A DNA stretch of 64,000 bases. Origin: Microvelia longipes (lineage: Eukaryota > Arthropoda > Insecta > Hemiptera > Veliidae). Both the position numbers and the translations under genes were made by a program. The notes under the pieces are model-generated. The model ran no database searches, was not told the DNA's origin, and saw only the letters and a program-made list of their open reading frames with translations. Location of the stretch: contig JACMZG010001908.1 of NCBI GenBank assembly GCA_018340805.1, positions 35,552,506 to 35,616,505 of the forward strand, in the 5' to 3' direction. Each line of letters begins with the position of its first letter. Position 1 is the first letter of the stretch. Of the stretch, positions 10,360 to 20,156 are shown one piece after another.

Positions 10360-11510
10360 GAGGAAAAATAAGCGCTTCACTCGTTCTTATAGTATAAAAA
10401 TGACTACATTTATACTGCAATACGTTTTCAGACAGTAAATACGTTCATTCTGTCTCTCACAGTTACCCATCCAGACACTGACCTGTCTCGATGCAGCATA
10501 ACTTATTAAGCTCTTGTTTTAATACTAGCCGTATACATATATACTAGCCGTATTAAAACAAAACTTAGTATACTTATTTGTTGCGTGTTAAATTATTTTT
10601 CGACTTTTAACAATTAAAAAAAATTAGCTAATGCTGATAATGAGATGAGAATTGGCTCATTTTTGGTCTTATATCTAAATGCGCATGCGTCTATATTTCT
10701 GATGAATCCGCTTATTTTTCGCGTTTTATGACTTTTTAAAACACTTAAAAGACAGTTAATGACGTCATGAAACAATTATTTTACGGACAAAACAAGCAGA
10801 GGCAAAGATTGATTTTTACATAGTTTCAATGTTCTAGCATAAAGCACTGGGAGCTACGATGATAACACACTCATACAGACAAATAGCTCTGTGAAAGCCA
10901 CTGAAAAGATCTTAAACCCCCTAGATCGGATAATTCAGGTGAAATCCCGGTTTCGAATTTCCAGAGAAACTTAATTCAGGTGAAATCCTGGTTTTGAATA
11001 TTCAGTGAAAATTAATTCAGGTAAAATCCTGGTTTTGAATATTCAGTGAAAATTAATTCAGGTGAAATCCTGGTTTTGAATATTCAGTGAAAATTAATTC
11101 AGGTAAAATCCTGTTTGAATATTCAGTGAAATTAATTCAGGTGAAATCCTGGTTTTGAATATCAGTGAAAATTAATTCAGATGAATCCTGGTTTTGAATT
11201 TTCAGTGAAAATTAATTCAGGTGAAATCCTGGTTTTGATATTCAGTGAAATCCTGGTTTGAATATTCAGTGAAAAATTCAGGTGAATTTTGAATATTCAG
11301 TGAAAATTAATTCAGGTGAATCCTGGTTTTGAATATTCAGTGAAAATTAATTCAAGTGAAATCCTGGTTTTGAATATTCAGTGAAAATTATTCAGGTGAA
11401 TCCTGGTTTGAATTTTCAGTGAAAATTAATTCAGGTGAATTTTTGGCTTTGACTTTTTAGCGAAAACACAATACTTTCCTATATACGTACCTATAAATGA
11501 GGAAAAGTGG
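10360..11510 (-). mobile_element. Family A repeat, long copy with internal tandem expansion
   Basis: On the minus strand: head hairpin (about 11490-11510, TATAAATGAGGAAAAGT in plus), the AAACCGGGATTTCACC segment expanded into an array (next entry), then the middle region and the 5S-like segment at about 10459-10500 (GGATGGGTAACTGTGAGAG). The middle region includes ATGACGTCATTAAC near 10760 and a LINE-independent CATTATCAGCATTAGC near 10630. A GAGTGAAGCGC tail remnant follows near 10375. An additional inverted repeat (10514-10525 with 10550-10561) interrupts it. Confidence 0.7.
10935..11465. repeat. Tandem array of about 39-41-bp units inside family A
   Basis: About 13 units, each built on ATTCAGGTGAAATCCTGG, then TTTTGAATATTCAGTGAAAA. 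Small deletions shorten several units. The unit corresponds to the AAACCGGGATTTCACCTGAAT segment of family A (minus strand), which is single-copy in the other copies, so it arose by local amplification. Confidence 0.85.
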
Positions 11511-11727
11511 ATAGGTTATAAAAGTAGTTCTTTGTTAACATGAAAATAAATCAGATAGGTCAATAAAATTGTAGTGGGTCAAATTAAAGTTGACCAGTTA
11601 AAAGTTGTGTCCATTAGAAAACGTCATCCATTAGAAATTGGACGTCGCACTTTCAAAAAGTTTGATTTGTCTGTAAGCCCGTATTAACCTTTCAAGGATA
11701 GGACTTCAAATTTATATTTTTACTTTT

Positions 11728-11860
11728 CCTCATTTATACCGTTGGTATAAATGAGCGAAGCGAGTTCGAAGTAAGGAGGATAAGCTTAGCGAATCCGATG
11801 TCATTAGAAAAAGTTCCGAGGTACACCGTATCCAGTTTTTTATTCACGTCCGATGTGAAG
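11728..11860 (+). mobile_element. Family A repeat, minimal head-to-tail copy
   Basis: The head (TTTTTACTTTTCCTCATTTA, CCGTTGGTATAAATGA) is fused directly to the tail (GAGCGAAGCGAGTTCGAAG, GTTCCGAGGTACACCG, TATCCAG). All of the about 650 bp between them in full-length copies is missing, including the 5S-like segment. Confidence 0.7.
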
Positions 11861-12299
11861 GATATTTTGGTAGTATATTAAGTTCAAAAGAAATTTGTTT
11901 CCTTCACGATTACAACTTAATTGTCTGACACGTTTTGCCCAGTCGGAAAGATTGTTTACTCGCAATACCTTCACGTCTCATATATCTCTCTCGAACCGCT
12001 CTAATACTTCACTTAATGTTTAAATGGTCATTTTTTTGCACTATCCAACTTCATTCGAAAAGACATCGTAATTTCGTTTTGAAATCTGAAACCTTTTCCA
12101 GACCGTGAGTTCGTGGATGTTCTTTTTTTGTAGACCGATATAGAAAAATACATCGTGCAAAAAATCATCGTGACTGCTATTTTTTAAAAATTTACTTTTG
12201 TTTTCAAGTCTTTGTGAGAGTTGGTGTCAAAAATATTTAATTAAAATATTAATATATTAAATTTTTAATATTATTTCTAAAAGAAATAGTTAATCAAAG

Positions 12300-12500
12300 A
12301 AGCTGTTTTCATTTTTACTTTTCCTCATTTAAACTGTAGGTATATAGAAACAGTTTGTGTTTGCAAAGAAACCAAAACAAGGATTTCCTATGAATTATCC
12401 GTTTCAGGTGTTATAAGACCTTCTAAGTGGTTTTTACAAAGTTGTGTGTGTGGCTGCAACCATTATAGCTCCTGTGCAAGTCTGGCAGACGGTTATAACC
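12300..12500 (+). mobile_element. Family A repeat, head fragment
   Basis: Begins TTTTTACTTTTCCTCATTTA, followed by GTAGGTATATAG, TTGTGTTTGC, TTATCCGTTTCAGGTG and a CAAAGTTGTGTG segment, then loses similarity near 12500. Confidence 0.65.
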
Positions 12501-13796
12501 ATATCTAAAATGTATTTTGTAAATTCATGTAATTCATACTTTTTTTTACATTTGGCAGCACCCTCAAAATTTATAAGGACCCCAAAAAAATTAAAATAAA
12601 ATACAAAAAAACGTAATTAAATCAAATCAACGTCTGGAGATAAAATCTTGTATGCACCTTGGGGGTAAAAAGTAAATTTCCTTGGATTGCGACTTAGGAA
12701 CCAAATAACTGCTCAGGAAAATAATAACATTCTTTACTCCCTTGGTGCATAAATAACTATTAATTTTTTATTCTTGAGGCAGAAGGTCACGCGGCAACTG
12801 TCGTCAAATACATCGTAAAGGGTCGGAAGGAATATTTGTAGAATGTAGGGTTTGTAACGGTGAATTAGGATGAAAATCTAATTTCGAATGAGAAGAGCTG
12901 TAGCAAGAGGAAACTAACTCTTTGACAATTGGGGGTTGGAGGTCTTTATAGGTGGTACGGTTGGTTTTTGGGATTGGTGATTGAACGATTTTTAATGAAA
13001 TTAATGCATTTGGCTAGTTCAGTTCTTAATTGATGTACATTTACGAAATAAACCTCACTTGATAATATTCTATACAAAATTAAGATTTTACTTAAAATTT
13101 TCTTTAATCATAGTACAGCCATACCATTATATGATCATGTTTTGTACATTATAATTTACTCTGAGTTCTTGGATTTACAAATTGTTATTTTTATTGATTA
13201 ACATGGGACGCCTATGTTTATTGTTTAAACATCCGATTTTATTCTCCATACTGCTACCACTTATGAAATGCACCATAAAAGTCTTTTGACGAGACCTATT
13301 CGCTGCTTTATCACTGCCTTTTAAATAATAAACTTTATATCCTTAATGAGAATAAGATGAATTCTTAATTTTTAAATGAGTTCTAGGCGCAAACTAGATA
13401 TCGGTTAACAGGCAGATTAGGTAGAACTACTTAAGTCACTTAAGTTGTTTTAGTATTTTAATAATGTAGTCATTAAGAAAGTTCGATGACTCTTCCTACT
13501 TAATGTCTGTTTTTGTTCTCCTATAGTGAGTTCAAAATTTGAATAAATAATGTTTTTTAAAACTTTTTTCTATTTTGTTCTTAATTAATTTTATTTCTAT
13601 GATTTTGTTTACGCATTAAAAACATAAGGCAGGCTTTACGCTGACTTTTCCATGTATTCCATTAATATGACATGTGGAAAAAGTTCATGCTATGCGATAT
13701 GCTAAAAATGGGCCCCAATATCAAATTGAAATTTGGTAGATTCATTTGTACCATATTGAGGTAAATTTGCAACAAATTTCTTCTCAATTGGTCGAA
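12501..13796. other. A+T-rich DNA, nothing recognised
   Basis: I see no gene, RNA or repeat family here beyond scattered short A/T runs. Confidence 0.45.
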
Positions 13797-14110
13797 TTCT
13801 CCTTTTTCTTTTCCACATTTATACTGTAGTTATACTGGAAAAGTATAGTGTTTGCATAAAAATTCGAAACCGAGATGTCACCTGAATTATTTGTTTCAGA
13901 TGTTTTAAGGCCTCTTAAGTGGTTTTCACAAAGTTATCTGTCTGCATGTATGAGGTGTTGTGTGTCTGTTATCATCGTAGCTCTAAGTGTATTTATGCTA
14001 GAGTGTTGAAACTTCTTACAAACATCAGTCTATCTTTAGGTGAAATTGTGTTATCCGGAAAATAATATTTTTATGACGTCATTAACCCGCAAAAATTGCA
14101 AACTTATCAT
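13797..14110 (+). mobile_element. Family A repeat, head and part of middle
   Basis: Carries the head hairpin, AAAATTCGAAACCGAGATG, GTTTCAGATGTTTTAAGGC, TATCATCGTAGCTC, TATGCTAGAG and ATGACGTCATTAACCCGCA in the family order, then breaks off shortly before the start of the helicase LINE. Confidence 0.7.
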
Positions 14111-14279
14111 TCTGTGCATGATATAACAACAGATGAGTTTATTATATGGCTAAATTTAAAATCAAAAGAGAATATAAAACTTATTGTATAAATTAAATGA
14201 AATTGTTTAAATTATATTATTTGATCTAATAATCGTTTAATATTGTAATATGGTCCAAATAATTAATATCTAAATTATT

Positions 14280-14703
14280 ATTTTCCTTCAAGCCTCGTTT
14301 CAAGCTCGGCCCCAGAGACAAGGACACCGTTCATTGGGTTATCGAGTGCGAGCCCATTATTAGGCGAGCTCTCATAAATTCTGGCAGAGTTTTTGTTGAA
14401 TGGACATCCTGCAGATTGGAAGATTTTATAGTTGCCTCTAGGTGCTATAAATGCCAGGAATATGGCCATGTGGCAAAATACTGCTCTAAAGAGTGTGAAA
14501 TCTGTTCACACTGTGCGGGTGATCATAATGTAAAAACCTGTCAGAATTTAAGCAAAACCCCTCAATGTTCAAATTGCAAAAAAACAGTAAGAACGGAAAA
14601 TCCAAAAAGCAATAGAATATTACATAGAGCGAATGACCCGAACTGCCCTTGTCATTTAAGAGCAATTCAAGTAGAAATAAATAAAACCAATTATGGATAT
14701 TAA
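14280..14703 (+). pseudogene. LINE ORF1 (gag-like nucleic-acid-binding protein), 5'-truncated
   Basis: In the frame of 14416-14703 the reading stays open back to about 14275. It begins with the conserved gag region pattern FKPRFKLGPRDKDTVHWVIE, then GRVFVEWTSCR, then the zinc knuckles. The first is CYKCQEYGHVAKYC (CX2CX4HX4C), the second CSHCAGDHNVKTC (CX2CX3HX4C), and a third starts at CSNCKK with H and C further on. Such triple knuckles are typical of insect LINE gag proteins that coat the element RNA. There is no ATG at a sensible position: the N-terminal half of the protein is missing, consistent with 5' truncation of the insertion. The stop is TAA at 14701-14703. Two hairpins and the helicase ORF follow at 118 bp. 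Confidence 0.85.
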
Positions 14704-14733
14704 ACATTTCATTTTTAACAAGCTAACTTTCTC

Positions 14734-14777
14734 GGCCTCTACGAGTAAGGATAGTAATATTTTTACTCGTAGAGGCC
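14734..14777 (+). promoter_or_regulatory. Hairpin 1 between ORF1 and the helicase ORF
   Basis: Stem GGCCTCTACGAGTAA (14734-14748) pairs exactly with 14763-14777: 15 bp around a 14-nt loop. It is G+C-richer than its surroundings. The 12-nt palindrome CCTAAATTTAGG (14776-14787) links it to the second hairpin. A role in translation of the downstream ORF is only inferred from position. Confidence 0.7.
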
Positions 14778-14786
14778 TAAATTTAG

Positions 14787-14819
14787 GTAATTTTGTCGGG
14801 CTTACGTCCGACAAATTAC
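14787..14819 (+). promoter_or_regulatory. Hairpin 2, ending one base before the helicase ATG
   Basis: GTAATTTTGTCGG (14787-14799) pairs with CCGACAAATTAC (14808-14819), leaving one bulged T and a loop of about 8 nt. The helicase ATG is at 14821. A structure placed so tightly against a start codon suggests a part in re-initiation or internal initiation, but other roles in the element RNA (packaging, stability) are equally possible. Confidence 0.7.
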
Positions 14820-14820
14820 T

Positions 14821-16703
14821 ATGTCAAATATAAATTCAATATTAAATTTACTTAATAAAATAAATTCATTTCAAGTTACTATTGAAACACTAAAAAGCAG
14901 AACCTCATTCATTTATAATTTTACGAAGTACACTGATATAAATATTTCATTTGTTTATAAACGAAAAAATAATTTTAGGCTATCTAAAGGACTTTCTAAA
15001 ATATTGAAAACTAAAAAAATAAAAGAAAAAGATTGGTCGTCCCTATGCAACCCTTCAAATAATCATGATACAAACACAAACTCACCGAAGTCTTCGGATA
15101 GTGAGGTTATTATATTACAATCAGAAAACGATAATATTTTTAAAAATGTTGAATTAGTTATTGACGTTATAAACAAATGGGCAGCAGTTAACTATCCTCT
15201 AATTATTGGGATTGATATACTAAATCCTCTTAGTGACGTTTCCTGTCTAGATTTATTAAATTTAGTTACTAAGTCAAGTAACCTTAATTTTATTTTTTAT
15301 TACAAAGGGTTAAATAATTTAAAATTTTTAAATGTCCCAGGTCAAATAGTAAATAATGACAACTTCATCCATGGACTCCTTCCAGGGTCAAATCGATTAG
15401 AAAGCTATTTTAATAGCATGATAGAACTAAGAAATCTTTTATGCCAAAAAGACAAATTAAATGCTGACGTTTACAAACGAATATTATCAGCTGTAGTGGA
15501 TAAAAACATCTATGAGTCCTCAAGAGCGTTACGTGATATTAAAAATAACGATATGAATATATACGATAATGACAAAAAACAATTTATTTGGCTAACAAAA
15601 ATCAAGTATAGAATGGGTTTCTGTTTACAAAATAATGGAACTTATGTAGAGTATAACGAAAAAGAAAACAAATTTAAAACATCTGAGAAATATATATTGG
15701 TTACCCAGGACACTGAACTTATGCTCGAATGTGAACTTGTTAAAACAATAAATAAAATTAATATACACGATTGTTATTTACCAAACATTAGATGGATCGA
15801 AGGAGTACCAGGATGCGGTAAGACACGTTACATACTTAGCGAACACACGCCAGGACAGGACCTAGTACTCACCCAGACCAGAGCAAACCTCAAAGACATT
15901 AGAGATTCAATAATAAATATTAAGGATAAAAAGACTGAAGCAAGGATCAAAAAGGACTACAGAACAGTGGCATCGTACATCATAAATGGTTCCGATAAAG
16001 AATACCATCGAGTCTATATTGACGAGGCAGTGCTAATGCATGCCGGCTATGTAGGAATTATTTCAAAACTGTCAAATGCAAAAGAAATAGTCTTACTAGG
16101 TGACCCAAACCAAATATCATACATAGAAAGATCGTCCCTACTGTGTGAAATGCCAACATATCACGGTTCTGTAGCCCTACTTTGACTCTTTCTACAACTA
16201 AGCGATGTCCCTAGACGTATGTTGCGTATTGAATACATTTTACAAGGACATAACATCGACAAACAACTGCGTGCGTTCAATCAGACCCCCAATTGTTGAC
16301 GGAAGACATTATCAACTTAAAGAGGATACCCTAATTCTAACTTTTACTCAAGCGGAAAAAAATCAGGTGATAAAAGCCATAAGAGGAAAATGTTATGGAC
16401 CAATACTTATCCATACAATACATGAAGCACAAGGCTTGACCTCAAAACGTGTAGTATTAGTCAGAACAAATCCCAACCACTTGGAAATATATCAAAGTAT
16501 TTCCTCATTTGATAGTAGCTCTCAGTAGACATACACATAGTTTTCGGTACATTACGGCAGTAGACAATGACTTTATGATTTTCCTTGTTAATAAAATTCA
16601 TGACACCTCCGAAAGCACAATAAAAACTTACAGACAATTATTTAAATTGCAAACCAAAAAAGGTAAAACAGTAACTGAAATATCCCAATCATTACCACCA
16701 TGA
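14821..16703 (+). pseudogene. Superfamily 1 helicase of positive-strand RNA virus type, LINE-encoded, broken
   Basis: The first frame (14821-16185) has about 320 residues I do not recognise, then the helicase core. Walker A GVPGCGKT is at residues about 328-335, the Walker B VYIDEA near 398-403, and motif III GDPNQ near 427-431. The later motifs lie in other frames: a TKRCP-type motif IV near 16190-16210, motif V TIHEAQGLT near 16415-16440, and motif VI VALSRHT near 16515-16535. This motif set is that of the viral helicase 1 family (alphavirus-like and virga/beny-like replicases). The frame shifts near 16185, near 16205-16212 and near 16503-16510, so this copy cannot make the protein. The last frame ends in TGA at 16701-16703, overlapping the ATG of the next ORF. 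A free-standing helicase between gag and pol is not usual for LINEs. Its role is unknown; unwinding of element RNA or RNA-DNA hybrids is a guess. Confidence 0.85.
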
Positions 16704-19672
16704 CCTCAACAACTAACATAATTTCGGACCCGTTAATGAATAATGAAATACAAACAGTAGAACTAGACGACTTTAATCTAAAGCCTTTACTAAAAAATTC
16801 AAAATGTTATATTAATATTTTGAACATGAATATAAGAAGCCTTGAAAGTCACTATGACGAGTTACTAGTTCTACTGGAAGCCATGGACATAGGCGTACAT
16901 GTTATAGTCCTGACTGAAACATGGTTGAGAGTGTTCCCTGAAAACTTGACAATTCCAGGTTATAAACCCCTCCCTGTCGATGGTCAATTTAACAGAGCCG
17001 ATGGCATCGTGGCTTTTGTAAAATCTGATTTACAAATTTTACATAAACAAGAAAATCCTATTGACCAATGCACTAGTCTGTTATTTAAGTTCAAAGACAA
17101 CCAAAACAAAATTTTTACCATCACATTAATTTATAGACTATGGGGTTATAACTTAGAGTTGTTCAATGCTGCATTATACGACCATCTGCAAATTGTAGGA
17201 AACGAAAACCACGTTATCTTAGGGGATTTCAACATAAATATAAAATCGGACAACTATAACAGTCATACTGAGGATTTTAAAACCATGATGGCTCATTTTG
17301 GTTACTATTCAAATGTCAATACGTATACTAGAATACATAATAACAGCAAATCATGCTTAGACCATATCTGGACTAAGCATAGAGAAATACTAGATACTGT
17401 TTCTTACAGACTAAATAGCAAAATAACAGACCATTTTCCAGTTGGTATTATTTATAAAAATAACATCACTTCAACAAACAGAGTAGCTTCTAATAAATTA
17501 AATTACACCACTAAGACTGACTTTCCCAACCTTGTAAATGAAATAAATAACTTATCCTGGGACCATCTTTATAGTGACTCAGACCCAAATCAAGCAGCTT
17601 CTATTTTTATAAATACATTAAACTCCTGTTATTCGAAACATTCTACGCGTTTTAAGGTAAAAAGACAGCATAGAAAAAGAAACCTTGGATTTCAAGTAGT
17701 ATTATTGAAAGTATTTTAACGAGAGATAAAATGGCTCGTCAAATTGACAAAGAACCTGAAAATGAGGAACTAAAAACTGCATACAAACAATATAGGAATA
17801 AACTGAATAAAGTTATAAAAGTAGCTAAAAATCAGTATATAAGAGACGAAATTAAATCAGCAGGGCAAAATAATTATAAAACATGGCAAATAATAAACAA
17901 TACGTTAGGGCGAACTAAAACTCAGACGGAAATTCCTGAATTAAAACTACCTTCAGGTGAAAAAATAGTGGAAAATAAAGATATAATAAATGAATTAAAC
18001 AGACATTTTGCAAGCATAGGGGAAAATTAGCTGACGAACAAAAAGTCTATTGTAACTGTAGCTCTAAATCGACTGCTACTAATATACCTAACATACCTGA
18101 CTCTATTGTACTTTTACCAGTGACTGAAACTGAAATTCTTAATCATATCAGGGAACTTAAGAATAATAAAGCACCTGGCATAGACCAGTTGTCAGCTAAA
18201 TTATATAAACCTGCAAAGAAAATTTAGTAAAACCTTTAGTGCACATTTTTAACTCATGCTTTGATGCCGGAGTTTTTCCTGATATCTTTAAGAACGCCGT
18301 CATCACGCACTGTTTAAGGAAGGTAGTAAGTCGGATGTTATGAACTAGACCCATATCTCTTCTACCTGTTGGAGCCAAATTACTAGAAAAATGCATTGAG
18401 AGTAGACTATCATCTTTTTTTGACAAACACAGCATTTTTCCTAAAACTCAGTTCGGTTTCCAAAACAAAAAGTACTGATGATGCAATCTATACGTTAACT
18501 AAGTACATCACTAGTAATTTAGATAAGAATAAAAAGTTATTGCAGTTTTTTTAGATTTAAAAAAAGCATTCGATACCCTCGACCAAAACAAACTAATTGA
18601 AAAATTACGCCATTATGGAATTAGAGGAAAAGAATTAGACTTATTTTCTCAGTACATTACTAACAGACAACAGCAAGTTAGACTGTTAAACCAGCTGAGT
18701 GATGCAGCCACTCTGACCACAGGCACTCAACAGGGCACAGTGACGTCACCCAAATTATTTTTAGCCTATATAAATGACCTTTACTTTATCCCTAACTTCA
18801 CAGGAGAAATAATAGGGTTTGCTGATGATACGTGTCTGCTCTTCTCCTCAGATACCGACAGTTGGCAACAATTGTTGGCTAACGTTGAACAACAGTTATC
18901 TCTTATCAGTAACTGGCTTCACACTAATCTCTTATACCTAAACACCAAGAAAACAAACTTTATTACTTTCTCTATTTCTAAAAAAGGACAACCGAAAGAT
19001 ATTGACAAATTAAAAATTCATGACTGTAAATGCAAAAAAATAAACGTAAATCAACCTTGTGATTGCATATCAATAAATAGAGTGAGCTCAATTAAATACT
19101 TAGGAATAACGATTGACCAAACAATGACTTGGAAAACTCAAATTAACAATTTAACAAATAAAATACGTAAATGTATATATTATTTTAGATGTCTCAGAGA
19201 TTTTTGTGATGAAAAATTAATGAAAACAATTTATCACGCGTTAGTGGAATCAATTATCAGTTATGGTATAGTGGGGTGGGGTTCTGCTCACCCAACTCAT
19301 CTACATTCATTAGAAATAGCTCAGAAAGCTGTTATTAAAACAATCCTAAGGAAGCCTAGGCTCTATTCAACTGAACAACTCTTTTTGGATTTCCCTGTTC
19401 TTACTGTGAAGCAATTATTCACAAAACAAGTATTATTAAAATATTTTAACGAAACAAAAAACTATATAAGCTATGATTTAAGCACTAGAAATAAGCAAAA
19501 TAGACTTGTGAGAACTTACAGATGTAGAACATCCCTCATGCAACGTCACGCTGCAGCAAGAGGTCCTATTATTTTTAATCAATTACCTAACCATATTAAA
19601 TCTAATCTTTACTTCAAAGAGTACAAAAAAGATGTTATACTGTGGCTAAATCCGCCACCTACTAAAACTTAA
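16700..19672 (+). pseudogene. LINE ORF with APE-type endonuclease and reverse transcriptase, broken
   Basis: The frame 16700-17719 starts at an ATG that overlaps the helicase stop. It holds the apurinic endonuclease-like domain: NMNIRSLESHYDEL, VIVLTETWLR (catalytic E), ILGDFNI (D), SCLDHIW and ITDHFPVG (DH). Near 17685 the frame shifts, and 17731-18030 continues with the lysine-rich linker (ELKTAYKQYRNKLNKVIKVA). Several more breaks lie between 18030 and 18740, across RT pieces reading RPISLLPVGAKLLEKC, TQFGFQ, VFLDLKKAFDTL and GTQQGTVTSP. The last frame (18740-19672) holds the catalytic FADDT, IKYLGITID and ISYGIVGWG. TQQGTVTSP instead of the common PQGS form is atypical. The enzyme would nick target DNA and copy element RNA onto it; this copy is inactive. 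Confidence 0.9.
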
Positions 19673-20130
19673 AACTTATATTTATATTTAACTAACCTAA
19701 ATCCATCTACTTTTAAAATACTTAGTTTTATTTTTTGTATAATATGTATTATTTTTTCTATTTAAAAAATTAAAAGGAAAAAAATGTTTTGTTTTTAATT
19801 AACCAAAATGCATGGAATTTTCACCTTTGAAATGTAATTAAATTTATAAATTAACAAAATTTTGTAAATAAATTATCATAAATGATTAACATTATAAAAA
19901 ACAAATACTATCTATAAATTATAAGGAAAAACAAATAATGATGAAATATATAGCCGCGCACAAGCTATAGCTTATGCGGCTATTAAATAATTTATTATTT
20001 TCATAGTTTCATTTGCATATTCCATTGTCAAATAGACTTTTATTATTATTATTATATTACTTATAAATGTTTTATGCTGATATTTATGTTATACTGTATG
20101 TATGCTTTCAAAATAATAAATAAATCTTAA
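19673..20130 (+). other. LINE 3' UTR with hairpin
   Basis: Non-coding and A+T-rich. At 19950-19983 the arms ATAGCCGC and GCGGCTAT enclose a 12-nt palindrome (AAGCTATAGCTT, 19962-19973), giving a small stable stem in an A+T-rich setting. Such a stem near the 3' end could be recognised by the element's own reverse transcriptase; that is inference. An AATAAA signal precedes the tail at about 20114. Confidence 0.6.
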
Positions 20131-20155
20131 TCTAATCTAATCTAAATCTAATCTT
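20131..20155 (+). repeat. (TCTAA)n 3' tail of the LINE
   Basis: About five copies of TCTAA (one with an extra A) lie directly after the UTR and mark the 3' end of the insertion. LINE tails of short tandem repeats rather than poly(A) are known in several APE clades. Confidence 0.75.
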
Positions 20156-20156
20156 A

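Larger units (their letters stand above)
14275..20156 (+). mobile_element. Non-LTR retrotransposon carrying a virus-type SF1 helicase
   Basis: Order on the plus strand: gag-like ORF1 (5' truncated), two hairpins, SF1 helicase ORF, APE-type endonuclease plus reverse transcriptase ORF, 3' UTR with a hairpin, AATAAA, and a (TCTAA)n tail. The gag, endonuclease and RT hallmarks place it among APE-type LINEs of the broad jockey/I/CR1-like group; I cannot fix the clade by eye. At least three frame breaks in the helicase ORF and several in the RT ORF show this copy is dead. The 5' end is lost, since ORF1 is open into its left border with no credible ATG. Confidence 0.9.

Noticed and set aside
14278..14707. 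Minus-strand frames opposite the LINE gag
   Set aside because: They are antisense shadows of the zinc-knuckle ORF1.
14821..16703. A free-standing endogenous RNA virus insertion instead of a LINE ORF
   Set aside because: No polymerase or methyltransferase domain of a viral replicase is present, and the stop-start overlap with the endonuclease ORF plus same-strand order with gag favour a LINE gene. It is not fully excluded without other copies.
20131..20155. Telomeric repeat array
   Set aside because: Only about five TCTAA units, located exactly at the LINE 3' end, so it is the element's tail.
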